Shown here one piece after another: positions 11,608 to 42,378 of a stretch of 64,000 nt of DNA. A program made the translations under genes and the position numbers. Positions within the stretch are counted from its first letter, which is position 1, and each line of letters begins with the position of its first letter. The notes beneath the pieces are model-generated. The model was not told the origin of the DNA. It saw only the letters and a program-made list of their open reading frames with translations, and did no database searches. Source of the stretch: Magnolia sinica (Eukaryota; Streptophyta; Magnoliopsida; Magnoliales; Magnoliaceae); the NCBI RefSeq assembly GCF_029962835.1, contig NC_080573.1, positions 93,119,501 to 93,183,500 of the forward strand, written 5' to 3'.

Positions 11608-13109
11608 TTACTGGTCCTCAATTTGGTTTAAATGTCTTCATAAGTGATCTGTTAAGTAGCAGTGATGTGAAGGCAATGAGTATGCCTCTCACCTCTGAAA
11701 CCAATGCTTTGCGACTCCAAACAAAGGCACCCTGTAAAGCAACACAACAAAAGTAAATGGTTGTTATTAAAACCAGCACTGAATATAAGGTAGGCATGCT
11801 GCAGGTAATGGACAATGTAGTTACATGAGTAAAAGATAAATGACTTCATACACATACATGACATGCAACATCTCTGACAAAATCGGAGATAAGAGTAACA
11901 ATCATTCAATGGAAATAAAGATTCTCCCCTTGCGGATGCCTACCTTTATTTATTCCCATTTCTCACATTGTTTATATTTTTGTATAACTACTACAGAAAA
12001 TACCATAAACAAAGATGTTTCTTGCTTTCATTTCTGCATTCATTTGTCAATTAACTACAATCAAGCCATTTAAATGTCTTGAACTGAAAGAACATGCAGA
12101 GGGTCAACAGTCTTTTTTTACAAGTCAGACAAGTCTTAGTCAGTCACTGTGATCCTTGAGTGTTGGTCCTAAAAATATGGTTCTTTCCCCAGCCTTAATC
12201 AAGAATACATCTTACAGATGTTAACTAATTCAGTTCCCATTGAAGGCTTGGAAAGAAAAGAATATAGGTGTATTTACTATTGATAGAGTACAAAACTGTC
12301 TACGTGCAGAGCTCCATACCGAAAAAAAAAAACAGAACAAAACCAAAAACCAGACCACCCGCAAAACGCAGATCAGATTTTTCCACCATGTATGACATGT
12401 ATGCAATTTCTAAGTGCCTGCGTATCATCCATCACACTACAAGATATTTCAGACATGATGAAACCAGGAGAGAGAGAGAGAGAGAGTAGCATACTGCTGC
12501 GGCTATTGGAGAAGGGGAGCTGCTGGTGCTTCTTCTCTTGCCGGCTTTCTCAGACTTTAGCGTGTTCCAGCAAGAAGGAGGGCAACGACCGAGAGATCCA
12601 CGTCTTCAACAAGCAATGGAAATGGAAGCCATATCAAGAGAGGCCGGAGTGGAGAAGGGAGATCGAGAGACGTTGGAGAGAGGAAGAGAGAGAGACTTTC
12701 GGGATTTGGGGATATGGGTGCGCGATTAGGGGATGGGGCGAGGGAAGAAGGGTTTGGGAGAGAAATGGCGCGAGCGATTTGGGAAAGTGGGGGCAAATGC
12801 CGCTCGATATCCCGAATCCTCTTCTGCATCAGATAACTTTTTAAATCTAAAATAGTGTACGTTTACCATTGTTTATAACAAAAATATCTGTTAACAGTCG
12901 TACATGCAAGAGGGACCAATTTATGGACGATTAAGATTTTATTATATAAGAAAATTATAAATATTAAACACCTAAAACTAAACAGATTATTTGAATGGTT
13001 TGGATAACTCTACATCATTGTCACTATTTTCATGAACGAGTCACCACTATATAACATCTTATACCAAACTCACAAGCTTTTACAAAAGAAAAAAAACGGT
13101 AAACCTATC

Positions 13110-13382
13110 TTTGGAAAGGGGAGGGCTCTATGGGCCCCACCATGATGTATATTTTTCATCCACACCGTCCATCCATTTTCCAAGATCATTCTAGGGTTGA
13201 TCCCCAAAAATGAGCTTTAAATAAGTCTCACTTGAACCACAAAATGAGAAACATCTAGATGGTTGGACGTCCACCATTCAAAACTGAACCTACGGCGACG
13301 GATTAGTGACCTTCGCCGACGGATTTTAGCTGTAGCTAAAGCCACAGCAAGTCCGTCGGCTTTGCCCCGTTTTTTGGTAGTG
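13110..13382. mobile_element. CACTA terminus with a MITE fragment, inserted in gypsy gag
   Basis: TTTTTTGGTAGTG ends exactly at 13382. Inward lie paired subterminal motifs ('cgccgacggatttt', 'agctgtagctaaa', 'gtccgtcggctttgcc') that partly form a hairpin, typical of CACTA subterminal repeats. A piece of the GGGCCCACC MITE family (13118-13262) adjoins it. Immediately right of the terminus the sequence is gypsy gag, so the CACTA element landed inside that retroelement. Only one end is present. Confidence 0.7.
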
Positions 13383-13745
13383 GGGAGTCGTTGTTGGGTC
13401 GTACATCTTATAATGTCAAAAAGCTTCTCCAACTCGGAGGGCCATATCTCTATTGTAGTAGGGTTTGACACGCCCTGGAAGCGTGAGGGATCGTGCCGTC
13501 GGAAGCCTCTGAGAAGGGCGCTCACGGGCTCCTGCTCTGCCTGGGCTGGCGTAACAATGGGCCGCCTGCCCTACCCCTGAAGGATATTGGTCATCGTCTG
13601 TAGCATCTGCTGAAGCTGCTTTGTAGTCACGGGTGCTGTCGAGGCTACGCCAGGCTCACACGGGGGAGCGGGAGTCGCTCGGGTTGCTCTCCTAAGCAGC
13701 ATGTCCTACAGGAAGGAGCAAGGGCCTATCAGCCTTGAGATTTCT
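13383..13745 (-). mobile_element. Ty3/gypsy gag fossil
   Basis: On the minus strand the stretch reads like a gypsy gag N-terminus: a Pro/Thr-rich start and then a motif of the FRRHDPSRFQG…ELEKLFDII type. It follows a leader and a primer-binding-like site next to the LTR edge at 13882. The fossil is broken, and its continuation is lost at the CACTA insertion (13382). Confidence 0.6.
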
Positions 13746-15529
13746 TTAAGGCATAAACGTTAAGGGTCAATGTTGGAAAATCACTAAGTTATTCGGACTC
13801 GGGACCTATTCATTCTAAGTTCATAGTAGATATGTGATGTGATTCTCAGGTATTCCCAAGTTATGCTTTGATACTAACTTCTGTCACACCCCAAACTCGA
13901 AAAACGGGCTCACAAATTCTCGATCTCCAAATCCGGCGCCGACAGCCTCTGTAGTGCCCCATTCTTTGCTCTCGGCACTCATATGCCAAATTCCGATCCT
14001 GGGATCCTACAATGAAAATTTTCAGTATGATTTTTTTTATAATTGAGCATAACCACAAGTATAACCAAGTCACAAAACAGCATCATTACATATCTACTAT
14101 ATCAAAAACTTTAAGTACAATACAAAAAAAGAAATACAAGGTGATCAAAAAGCTCCAAAATAATCTAGTGCGCGCTCCTGCCTTAGCGCTGTTGCAATCC
14201 AACGTTACCTGCATGCAACAGTCGTACATAAGCTTACGAAAGCTTAGATGGGGGTGTAAGTGTGCGCGCAAGGCGAGTGTCAAGTATGAAGTATCAGAGA
14301 AATGCAAAAATATTCTGGTAAATCCTTGAATACTATCAGCCATATCAAGGTTATGCGATGCAAGGCATAAATATTTATCGACCATACCAAGGTCATGTGA
14401 TGCGAGGCCTATGTAGCCGAATGTTATATGCGAGATATAATGCAAGCATGCCAGTCCTCATCAAGTACATATATCAGTACAGTTCCCCTCTGAAATATCA
14501 CAGGGGTCTAGTATACTCCACACTGATTGTCGCCTTCCAGCCGCATAGCCCAGCGAGTGGAAAATACCACACTATCCGCCTCACCTGACCAATAGTCTGT
14601 CAATACCTACCCGACTCGTCGATAGCGGACCCATTTGCGAGCTGGTTAAACTGAACCTAGCTTACAACCCTTTCACTCGGGCAGATAAGGCCACACCCCC
14701 TTCCAACCGACCTTGACATAATGGGAGATGCGGCCTAATGGTATTCGACACTCATGCGCTCGTGTACCCACTCGGTCTAGACGTTGGAGCATCTCCTAGT
14801 ACCAAAAAGGTTCTGAGATTTTCACCTAAGGACATCTTATGTGCCTTTAGTGTTAGAGCCAATATTTCTGATATCCAATTCGACCATCCACAATGTGCCT
14901 GTGGAGGCCATGGCCCTGATGTCACTAGGGCGTAAATGATCATGTCACACATATGTGAGATGCATGAGTCACACCGTCCAATCATGTAGCAATCCTGCGC
15001 GTACCGCGCACTCATGTGGGTAACTCCTATCATTGAGTCCCATAAATAATTTGCCCAATAACATATGCTATGATCGGTCACTACTCATATCAAGCATACA
15101 TATATGCGTATGGCATGAGTCATGAAATTATACTAAGCATGTTATAAGGTGATGAACAATCCTCACAACGAAGATGGGCCTAGACGACCTACACACAACA
15201 AGTATGAGCCTATCAATGGGCCCTAGGGAGAGTTACAATGCGGACATTTAACCATCATTGTTCTTATAATGTAAGTGTCAAACCATCATTGCTCCCAAGG
15301 CATGGTCAGCCATAAACATCATTACATAACCATGGTGGAATCACACATTGCAATGAGCTTTATATACATCCCATTGAGCCTCAACCCATGGGCCTCAAAT
15401 ACATCAAATGGGCCGCATCACATGGGCCTCATATATATCAAGGTGGGCCTCGACAACGGGCCTTATACACATCAAGGTGGGCTGCATCAATGGGCCGCAC
15501 CGATGTGCCTTATATACATTGCAATGGGC

Positions 15530-16960
15530 CATAACCCATTTAGAGATCATTCTAGAGTATTTCCAAAGGAATGAATCGTATCGAAAGATCATCTGGACCA
15601 TATCATAAATAACAGTGGAGATAATGATTTTTCACTGTTATAAAAATTCCAGGGCCCACCATCACGTTTATTTTCCATCTAATCTGTTAGTAAGGTCACA
15701 AAGACCTGGTTGGGAGGAAGAACAAACATCAATTTTATCCAAGACGGTTGTGGTCCAAAAAGGACTTAATGGTAGGCGTTCATCTCTCCACTGTTTTCTG
15801 TGGTGTGGTCCACCTAATACATTTGTCTCATTTTTAGTCTTGCTTAAGACGGGCTTGCCAATTGGATGGATGGTTTGGATACAACACATATATCAACGAG
15901 GACCCCACAAATCGGGTGCACACTTCACTAAGGTGGGCTCCACATAACCTGCTACATCACAACGGCTATAGGGCTAGTGTGTGGTACACCTGCCAATCCA
16001 ATCCCATCACAGGTGGGTCTCACGTGGGGCCCACCATAACGTTTATTTTCCATCTTAACAGTTGATAAGGTCACACAGACCTAATAAAAATAAATAAATA
16101 AAATTTAATTTATCCAAAACCTCTGGACTAAAGGAGTTTCAATGGTAGACGTTCAACCCACCACTGTTTCCTGTCGTGTGGGCCACCTGAGCTTCTGTAT
16201 ACGGTTGATTTCTGGGTTGCTCCACTGTAAAAAGGGGCCCCATTAAATGCACGGTGTTGATGTCAACACACATCACGGTGGGGCCTGCAGCTGGGACCCA
16301 CGGTCCCTGCCCTTTCCGTCCACAGCGTAGTAGGACGCTGTTGCGCCGTCCTCTGGACAACAGCAGCAGCAGCGCTTGCTGCTTAATATATATATTTAAT
16401 TCAATTTTCCATGGTTTTTCCTAGGTGGGGCCCGCATTAGGAGGATCCACTCCATCCATTGGATTTTATAGCTCATGATCGACCAAACAAGCCCAATATT
16501 CAGCATGTTTTGGCGTGTGGAAACATCAAAGTGGCTCTTAACAGCTTTTAACAGTCAATATCATTATTTTCTATGATGCGGCCCACCAGATATTCGGATT
16601 GGCCTCATTTTTCGGCTCAACGCCTAAAATGAGCCGGGAAATAGGGTGGACGATGTGGATTAGATCCATACATCAAGGTGGGGCCTGTATGAGCGGCCCA
16701 CCAGAAATTTTGAATCAAGCTAATATTTCAGTTTTACTTTCCAACCTCCAGCGTCTAGGGAAGTTGGACGTTAAACATACTGGATTACCTCCATCGAGGT
16801 AGGGCCCCACATGGCACTATATACTTCACATTGGGGTGGGTCCACACATGTGGGACCCACTAGCCTTGGATAAAGCGAATATTTGTGTATTTCCTCCAAT
16901 TAGGCCCCCTTAAACGGACTGCTAGGTGGGCCCACTAGGTGGACTACATGGATGTGAAAC
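15530..16960. mobile_element. Cluster of GGGCCCACC-family MITEs
   Basis: At least three copies or part-copies (about 15530-15950, 16010-16330, 16420-16960) share 'gggcccacca', 'gtttattttccatc', 'aaggtcaca.agacct', 'tcaatggtagacgttcaa', 'cactgtttcctgt.gtgtgg' and 'ggatgga..gtttgga'. They sit inside the gypsy LTR, so they are younger than it. Confidence 0.7.
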
Positions 16961-16990
16961 ATATCACAAGGTGGGCCATAACATATGGGA

Positions 16991-17050
<60 letters not shown>
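16991..17050. repeat. (GA)n microsatellite
   Basis: About 57 bases of uninterrupted GA dinucleotides inside the LTR/MITE region. Confidence 0.95.
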
Positions 17051-17051
<1 letters not shown>

Positions 17052-18271
17052 GTGTGATGGAGGGCTCCGCCATTATGAGCCCTCCCTTCCATGCAATTCA
17101 ATCATACATCAAGTGGGTCCCAATACATGTAGGCCCATCAAAATAAAATCAATGGTGAAGATTCCTTCTCCACCAAAACGGAAGGTCTAGATGACCCCTT
17201 TTAACTTAGAAAAGTAAACATCATGATGGGGTCCATGGAGAATGACCCCATCATGGAATGATCATGTGAACCATGGTGGACCATCGGGCACATATAGGGT
17301 CCAAAGTGAGATCCATACCATCAATCGGTTGGCCCCACTTGATCCATCATCAAAACATGAAATCTAGGCTTATAAAACACCCACCGTTCAATCTTCTTAG
17401 TCCGATGGAATGCCAAACTCCTTGTGTCTCACTTTGATGGAAGATGATGGGAATTAAAGGGCTAGGATAATGGTCTTGGGATAGGAAGTGGGCCACACAT
17501 AACACACTTTTCTCTCCTTAGAAGTGCTTGGACGTGCACCTCTTTGGTTGCTTGGAGAATGTGAAGAGAAAAAGAGAGAAAGGGTGGTTGTAAGAGAGAG
17601 GTGATGAGTGTGAGTAATGGATGTGAGTGATAGATGTACTTGACTTGAGAATTGACTCAGGGTAGGTTACTTGTCTTGGGGAGAAAAAAAGCATGGGTTG
17701 TGTACTTTGATTAATTGATTGGATGGGCTGTAGAGATTCTCTTTGGTTCACAAATGCGCGACGTTTCTTAAAGATAAACGCAGGCCTACATCTCCTGGCA
17801 GTGTATCAAATCGGTGTGCAAGACACGGCGTTGGAACCGCAGCAACGGTGCGGTCGCAATGGTATAAGTCTCGGATTAAGCCGACTCAAATCTACGGGAT
17901 ACGACTTAGGGTCGCGCGCAAACGTCGATTATAGGTTGCGGGTTGCCGAAATTCGATGGGAAGAATCGCAGAAGTCTATGAAACGATACGGACTAGGATA
18001 CGGGCCTTACAGTTATATCATATATTTCCCTTCCAACATTGTACTCGAACTGATATTATGGTGGAAATGTGATGATGCTTTTGGTTTTGGTACACTTGTG
18101 GTTATACTCATGTATTAAAAAACCACCATGAGAATTCTCTTTGTGGGATCCCTGGATCGGAACTTGGCGTACGAGAGATAGGAGTCGAGAATATAATACT
18201 ACGAGGCTGTCACCGCCGGATTCAGAGCTTAGAAATTTTGTGAGCCCATCCACCAAGTTTGGGGCATGACA

Positions 18272-20153
18272 GATGGTGTTATAGCACTAAAGTTCATTCA
18301 TGGCATTCTTATATGAATTGTATTCATGACAATATTTGGTTGACACCTTATATAGTTCTCGCCTGTTATTGATTCATGTATGCATGATATTTCCTTTCGA
18401 ATTCAACCGTGGTGGATATAATCTCAATAGGCTTCTAGCTCACCTAATTTAATAATTCTTATAGGTTTTTTAAGATAAGAGAGGAGAAGGAGAAAGATGA
18501 AGGATATCTAAATGGCTACTTTCATTAGATTATAGGTTTTAATTTATTTGAGAACTTATAATAAACTTAAAGTATAGAACTATAAGAGGAAATTAATAAA
18601 AAGTAGATGATTTAGATGATGAATTTATGAAACTTACTTTAAAGTTTAAGTTTAAATTATTATGGTTTGGATGATTTATTAATGGTTTAGTTTGAATGTT
18701 TAATGATTTGAGAATGAATATGGTGAATGAATGCATGAAATATTATTTCATAATCTCGAACTCGAGATCAGGATCGCCGTACTTGGGTTTAGAATTTTGA
18801 GGCAAGACACTGCTAATTTTTAAAATTTAACAATAAGCGAAGTAGAGTTAGAATTAGGGACACCTGATTATCCCTTTTCATCTAAGAGTGCTTAGCTTTC
18901 CTCTTCCTATTCTCACACTCAATCAATTCACACTAACATTCCACACATAGCACACCAACATTGTGCTATCACCTCTCTACTTTCTATTTGTTTTCTTCGA
19001 ATTTTTGTCCGCTTGAACTCTAGATGTAGTAACTTTTAAAACTTTCCTCAAATCCTTAAAAATTCTAAAATTCTGTAAAAGCGTCTAATATGTTCTTTTT
19101 CCATCACCGAGACCCTTACATAGAATATTCGGCCATAGACTAACCATATGAGTCATTCAAATTGAGAGATCTTCGAAATTTTCATTTGGTAAGTAATTTT
19201 ATAGTTTATTGTCAGTCGAAGAATCATCAAAGCTATTTCGATATCTCATTTTATAGTTTAGAGTCTTTGTAAATCCATATATCTCTAGTTCTTTTATTTC
19301 TTTGTTCTGAACCATTCTTTCAATTCTTCACTATTTCTCTTCTATGTGCTAGACTTCATATGCTTATTAATTTAATCCACAATCACAGATGAAATGAAAG
19401 AACATCTATTGAAATCCATCTAAATTCAGTGGGATGATAACTAGTGAATATCTTATATCACATATACATGCGTTTCTTCCATAACGTAAACCATCTACAT
19501 CTTATATTGAATTGAATTATGGAATTATTCTTCGAAACATATATAAGATTGGCTTATGGTCATCTAAACTTTCATTGGTTAGTGGTAACTTCAAAACTAT
19601 ATGTTGTTTCATTTGAGTCAATACCCCTCATCTTTAACACGTACAAGAGATCAACATAGAAAGTAGAAGTGCGACCTTAGCCTGCCTGCATGGGGTTGCC
19701 TTCCACAATACTTTATGTAGTGCTGGAAACGAAACATACATTTTTACTTTTTACCACTAAGTATTATATTTACTAAATACCTTTTTTTAACACGCCCTCA
19801 CACACCACAGTGAGTACCTGAACTCATGACTTTTATGTTAAAACTCTTATGAGTTTACCACCACACCATGAGTAAGATCCAAATATACTCATTTGCTGAA
19901 TAAATAAAAACCAAGATAAACTAATTGAGATAAAATAGGCTTATGTAACGTACCAGTCACATAAGCCTTTAATGGATGTTTAAAATGAAAAATATCCAAT
20001 GGAACTAAATTAACTGAGGTGCCCACTCATCAGAGTTACGGTTTCCCCAGTCAATGTGAATTTTGGATGAGGACCTACATGTCATGGAGTGCCTGAGTAT
20101 GAAGAGTCATACTCGGCTAGAGTATCAAATCAATCCCGTGCGGACGTCCTTTG
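18272..20153. other. AT-rich non-coding stretch
   Basis: I see no exon and no clear element boundary. If the LTR belongs to a plus-strand element, this would be its leader and gag region, but no gag motif is recognisable. Confidence 0.4.
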
Positions 20154-20256
20154 TAGGGGTGTCAATGGGGCAGGCTCAGGTATTCCAAAATCAGGCTTGA
20201 AACAGTTCAAAATCCGGGCTGAGACCACCGCCAGGCCCAACCCGTTGACAGCCCTA
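20154..20256. mobile_element. Short hAT-type MITE with 8-bp target duplication
   Basis: The 103-bp element begins TAGGGGTGTCAATGGG and ends CCCGTTGACAGCCCTA, an imperfect inverted repeat. It is flanked by GTCCTTTG and GTCCTTGG (7 of 8 match). The TAGGG end and 8-bp duplication fit a hAT-derived MITE. Confidence 0.8.
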
Positions 20257-20299
20257 GTCCTTGGGGAGTTTTCTCCCGCTCATCTTACGTGATGTGATT

Positions 20300-20605
20300 C
20301 CAAAGCGATGCACATCCAAAGCTCAAAATGGCCACCCTGCGAGATACAGTGGGAATTGAACGCCGGGTCTACAGAAGTTTTGAATCGGTTTGATATTTGG
20401 CTTTTTTAAACACCGTAACATTTCAATGGTGGGCATTCAATCCCACTGTTTATTATGGTGTGGTCCGTTAAAGTTTTGGATATGCCTCATTTCTTGGATG
20501 GCATCCTAACCTGAGCCGAAGAAACGGATGGACGGAGTGGATGTAATACAGAAATCGATGGTGGGCCCCACAGAGTTTTGTGCTACATGGTCTCCGGGTA
20601 CCAGG
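20300..20605. mobile_element. GGGCCCACC-family MITE upstream of the HD2 gene
   Basis: The copy holds 'caatggtgggcattcaatccc', 'ttatggtgtggtcc', 'ggatggacgg.gtggat' and ends 'gatggtgggccccaca'. It lies less than 200 bp before the HD2 start codon, so it may form part of the promoter. Confidence 0.65.
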
Positions 20606-20644
20606 TTGCTACTCGCAAGTCCCGGGCCTTTAAAATGACACCAG

Positions 20645-20653
20645 AACCCTAAA
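20645..20653 (+). promoter_or_regulatory. telo-box-like motif in HD2 promoter
   Basis: AACCCTAAA lies about 140 bp before the ATG, in a pyrimidine-rich leader. Telo-boxes are common in plant promoters of nucleolar, ribosomal and proliferation-linked genes; HD2 proteins are nucleolar. The regulatory role is inferred from position only. Confidence 0.4.
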
Positions 20654-20785
20654 CTCTCAGCTCCCGAATCATTTCGCCGCTTTCGCTTCAACTGCCCTAA
20701 AACCCTTCCAAAACCCTTTTCTCCTTCAACAGCCACAAAACCCTTACCAAACTCCTCCCACCCCGACTGTCTCTCTCTTCTAAAA

Positions 20786-38892
<18,107 letters not shown>

Positions 38893-40230
38893 GAGGATGA
38901 TGGTGAATTTTTGTAACAGCACTCTTCCTCTTAGGAAGAAAACGGTATGAATTCATTTAGTGCTCCTATATGAGAAATAGGTAGCTAATTTTTGTGGGTG
39001 AGGTGCTTATAGCTACTTGTGGTGGTATTTTGGTTATGGAGTCTGTGGCCTTTTGTTATCTACATCTCTGGGAAGACAATTGATGTATTGTTTGCGGGGG
39101 CTTCACTTGCTGGTAGCATAGTTTATTATATTCGCATTTCTGTTGAAAGTGTTTTCTCCATCCTCATCTGGTTGTGTAGACATGCACTTGAATCGACTCA
39201 TCCGTGTATTTCGCATGACTTGCACGCTCATGTAAAACCTATGACTACTGTTGTTAATCTACCCTAGCTGTAGGCTGCCGCAATTGGATTTACATGGTCT
39301 CTTGTAAAAATTGTTTAGAAATGCATGCATTTATTGAAAGGTGGATTTGGGTGATTACATTTTTGACCAAGGATCACCCAGCAAGAGCTTTAGAGAGGGT
39401 CAATCCGAACCATTGATTGTTTTTCTTCAGTCCTTTTGGTCAGTTATTTGTTGATCGCTTTTTAGTTTTACCCATGAGTAATACGTACACGTAGCTGCTT
39501 GCAAGAATGTACTGTAGAAAGGCACCAAAAATATCATACCAGAAACACTAGGACAATGATTCAATGAGAGATTTTTAGTATTTTACACTCCTTGATGAAT
39601 GGCCTGGATCTCTAACACGTTCATCCTAGAGGGTTTTAACATGCGCAATTCTAACAATTTTTCTCATAAACAATTAAACATGTAAGAAATTCAGAAACAA
39701 TGGCAGACACGAGTATTGCTGATCTACATCACATGTTAGAAATGCAAAAGGTTAAGAGAAAAGTGCGGAGATGGCTCTTACTTGAGTCGGAGTTGATATT
39801 GGTCAGGTTTGATAGCTAAATATTATAAATCATCCGAATCTCGGATCAACAAGAAAAGTGCATTGGTGCTTAACATGTTTGGAGCATGTAGTTGCTGCAA
39901 GGACCGTATAATGAAAGTTTGTTGACTATTTGGTCAACTAGGCGTATATGAAGTTTGTTTATAATTTGGTTATCAGAATAGATCATTCGTAAGAATAACA
40001 AATTTTATTTTTCCTAGTAGGTTTTATTAATTTATTTAGGACTATACATTCTATTCTAAGTACCAGAAGCCTTTAATTACTTCTCTAAAAGGAAAACCAT
40101 TATTACAAGGGAAACTAAATAAACAACATTAATACTAGTGTATGTTATCCATAGATGCAGTGTGTAACTAGGTCTAATTTTTTGTAGCTTGGCGTCTTTA
40201 AGATCTCTAATGTGGTTATTGTAGTAGTTA
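38893..40230. other. HD2 3' untranslated region and downstream DNA
   Basis: The first few hundred bases after the stop (TGA at 38890-38892) are the likely 3' UTR. No strong poly(A) signal can be singled out. The rest is non-coding with no recognised element. Confidence 0.4.
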
Positions 40231-41185
40231 ATTAGCATTTTCTTTATAGTTGTTGACCGTCAAGGAGACTTATTTAGTTGATGGGTGTCAAGATAGTTAT
40301 TTGGTATAGAGCATCAGACCATCCATGTAAACACCAAGTGGGTAGATAGCATTGATCATGAAGCATCTAAGTTCCTTTGTCTACTAGCATGCGCAACTTG
40401 GTGGGACAATGCAATGAATGACCGGGATGGTTCCCAGGTGACAAGGTGAGAAGAAAAGCCCAATGGGACTTCACATGATAGAAAAAGCTGGCACTGTACG
40501 GATTTTGATCACATGGGGTGAAAATGTGCAAGGTGAAAGGACTAGTTGGGAAAACACTGAGGAGGTCACCTTGCTAGATGCAACACTAGTTAAACGCTCC
40601 TTGGGCAGCGTGTTGTCATGTCTTCAATCTATGGAAACAGGGTCTGCCAATGCCATCGATCGACCACTTGATCCCATTGAGCATATGTTGGTCCCATTGA
40701 TAATCCACTCAATCCTATCGAAAAATATTTTCTAAAGTGCTACTCAATTCCATTAAAGGTTGCTTCGATTCCATTGACAAACACTTGATGGCTATCAATC
40801 CTATAAAAGGTCTCATCGACAGACGTGCGTGATTTTGTTGAAGTGTGTATTTTTTTATTTTTACTTTTCTAATTCAGTTGTAATTCTATACAAAGCTTTG
40901 TAAACAGGAGAATTGGGTTAATCACATATAAGGGGCTTCTAGAGCAGGAGGGATAGCAAAGATATGATTTTTTTGAACGGATTTTAGGGTTGTTCGGATT
41001 GGTTATTCCATCTATCTCTTATAATTTCATTTTCATAGTAAATTTGTTGTCGCTTTATGTCGTGGTTTTTTCCTGCAAAGGTTTTTCCATGAATAAAAAA
41101 ATTGTATGATCTGGGTGTGTTTGTGGTGTGATTGATTTCTTCTTATTTGAATGAATTCGGGTTTGCTTTCGCACTATTACCAACA
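40230..41185 (+). mobile_element. LTR retrotransposon remnant with LTR tail
   Basis: A primer-like TTTGGTATAGAGCATCAGACC occurs near 40299. From about 40710 the sequence has LTR-like features: 'atataaggggctt' as a TATA-type region near 40930, a U5-like T-rich stretch, and an end 'tttcgcactattaccaaca' at 41185 typical of copia LTRs. It is a degraded, broken remnant. Its exact start and family are uncertain. Confidence 0.4.
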
Positions 41186-41997
41186 CAGCTGAGGGTGTAA
41201 TGCCATAGCTAAGAGCTGCTCACAACAATGCGGTATGAAAAGAACTTTGATGGGATGCCAAGCTAGTTATGTGCTACTTGCGCTGGTGCAAAGTGACTGT
41301 TGTGGGGCAATGCTAGCAGAACATTGCAGGTTAAAAAGACACTGTTGTGGCGCAATGCTAGCAGAACAGTGGACCCGACCGTTGATAGCCCATGGCTCTT
41401 CAGAATCATTTTGATACAAATCAAATGATCCAAACAATCTAATCAAAGCTCATACATCATGTAGGTCCTACCTTTTTGATTGCCCATACATCTCCAAAGT
41501 CGCTTCAACATGGTGATATAAACCATTTACACATTGATCCAATAATCCAAACCATCCCACAGTATGGTTCACTATCGTGCCTCTCAAGAAACCCTTTGAT
41601 ATTACGATCCTAACATTTAACATTTCAATCAATGGCTAAGAAAATTTGGTCAACTGTCTTCCTATTCACATTGCTTGAATAGGAAAACGGTTGGCCAAAT
41701 TTATTATACTAAGAAATATGACGAACACCGCCATCCATCATGTGGGCCCCACTTTGGATAATCCTTGCCTCTTAAGAACCAATTTGATATGGTGATCCAA
41801 GCATTATGATCAAAGACAATCCATCATAGGCCTTACATTTGGGCCATCGATCATGTGGGGCCCAAGTAGATTACTTATATACCTTCAATGCACTCTCTCA
41901 ACCCCCTAAATGCGGGTGCAATATAGAAATTGCTTTATTCAAAATCCGATTGTTTGTTGAGCTAAGTTTGTGGATGCTCCTTCTAGAGGGGTGGGGG
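41186..41997. other. Non-coding, repeat-like
   Basis: It contains a small local duplication ('ttgtggggcaatgctagcagaac' and 'ttgtggcgcaatgctagcagaac') and phrases such as 'gatccaaaccatcccac' and 'catcatgtgggccccac' that look like decayed MITE DNA. No gene is seen. Confidence 0.4.
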
Positions 41998-42340
41998 TAG
42001 AGGTGGGCAGGACCTGACTCGACTCGTCGGATCTGACTCAACCTGAACCGAATGCCAGAGTTGGGTTCAGACCGAGTAGACCCACCCAGATTCGAAGCCC
42101 AACCGAGTCGAGTTCAGATCACGTAGCAACTCAATCCGGTCGGATCCGATCCGAACCGGAATCGGGTACTATAAAGTCATTAAAAAAAAAAAAAAAACCT
42201 TTACCCTTTAGGTACTTGAACCCTAACCTTACCCGATCCGGCGCTGCACCGAACTCGATCGGAATCCAGGTCAGTCAGCAGCCCAACACCCTATCTTCAT
42301 CGGTCATCCTCGTCCTTTCATTAGGTAGGTTTATTTTATA

Positions 42341-42378
<38 letters not shown>

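Larger units (their letters stand above)
10484..12840 (-). other. Possible minus-strand gene or pseudogene with an RS-type exon
   Basis: The CT-rich stretch 12840-12560 on the minus strand resembles a 5' leader. It holds a short ATG frame, MASISIAC then stop, near 12622. Further along lie exon-like pieces: 11733-11693, a CTT-tract acceptor near 11583 followed by about 50 coding-like bases, and a duplicated 38-nt piece (11456-11419 and 11267-11230) reading VRKISRSRSPRR, which suggests an Arg/Ser-rich domain. A stretch near 10612-10575 reads KRKKHQQQPQQ and stop. Blocks at 10484-10620 and 12452-12560 are diverged direct copies of each other ('gacatgatgaaacc.ggagagag', 'ctgctgcggct'). I cannot assemble a consistent frame, so the gene call is tentative. 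Confidence 0.3.
13882..18271 (-). mobile_element. Long gypsy (Tekay/Del-like) LTR, about 4.4 kb, with nested MITEs
   Basis: The left edge reads TGTCACACCCCAAACTCG and the right edge AGTTTGGGGCATGACA, the terminal dinucleotides and palindromic ends of Tekay/Del-type chromovirus LTRs. A tRNA-primer-like site adjoins the left edge on the minus strand (…AGTATCAAAGC), followed by gag, which argues for a minus-strand 5' LTR. About 200 bases at the two ends are inverted copies of each other, and the right edge also has a primer-like site on + (TGGTGTTATAGCAC). It could therefore be two opposed LTR ends rather than one LTR. The body is interrupted by MITEs and a GA array, which points to considerable age. 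This is an old, broken copy with no pol in the window. Confidence 0.6.

Noticed and set aside
12392-12844. 150-codon plus-strand Glu/Arg-rich frame
   Set aside because: It is the reverse of a CT-rich leader-like stretch on the minus strand. The charge comes from GA-rich composition, not from a protein family.
14738-15600. Open frames on both strands within the long LTR
   Set aside because: Short, overlapping and without family support. They lie within LTR body sequence.
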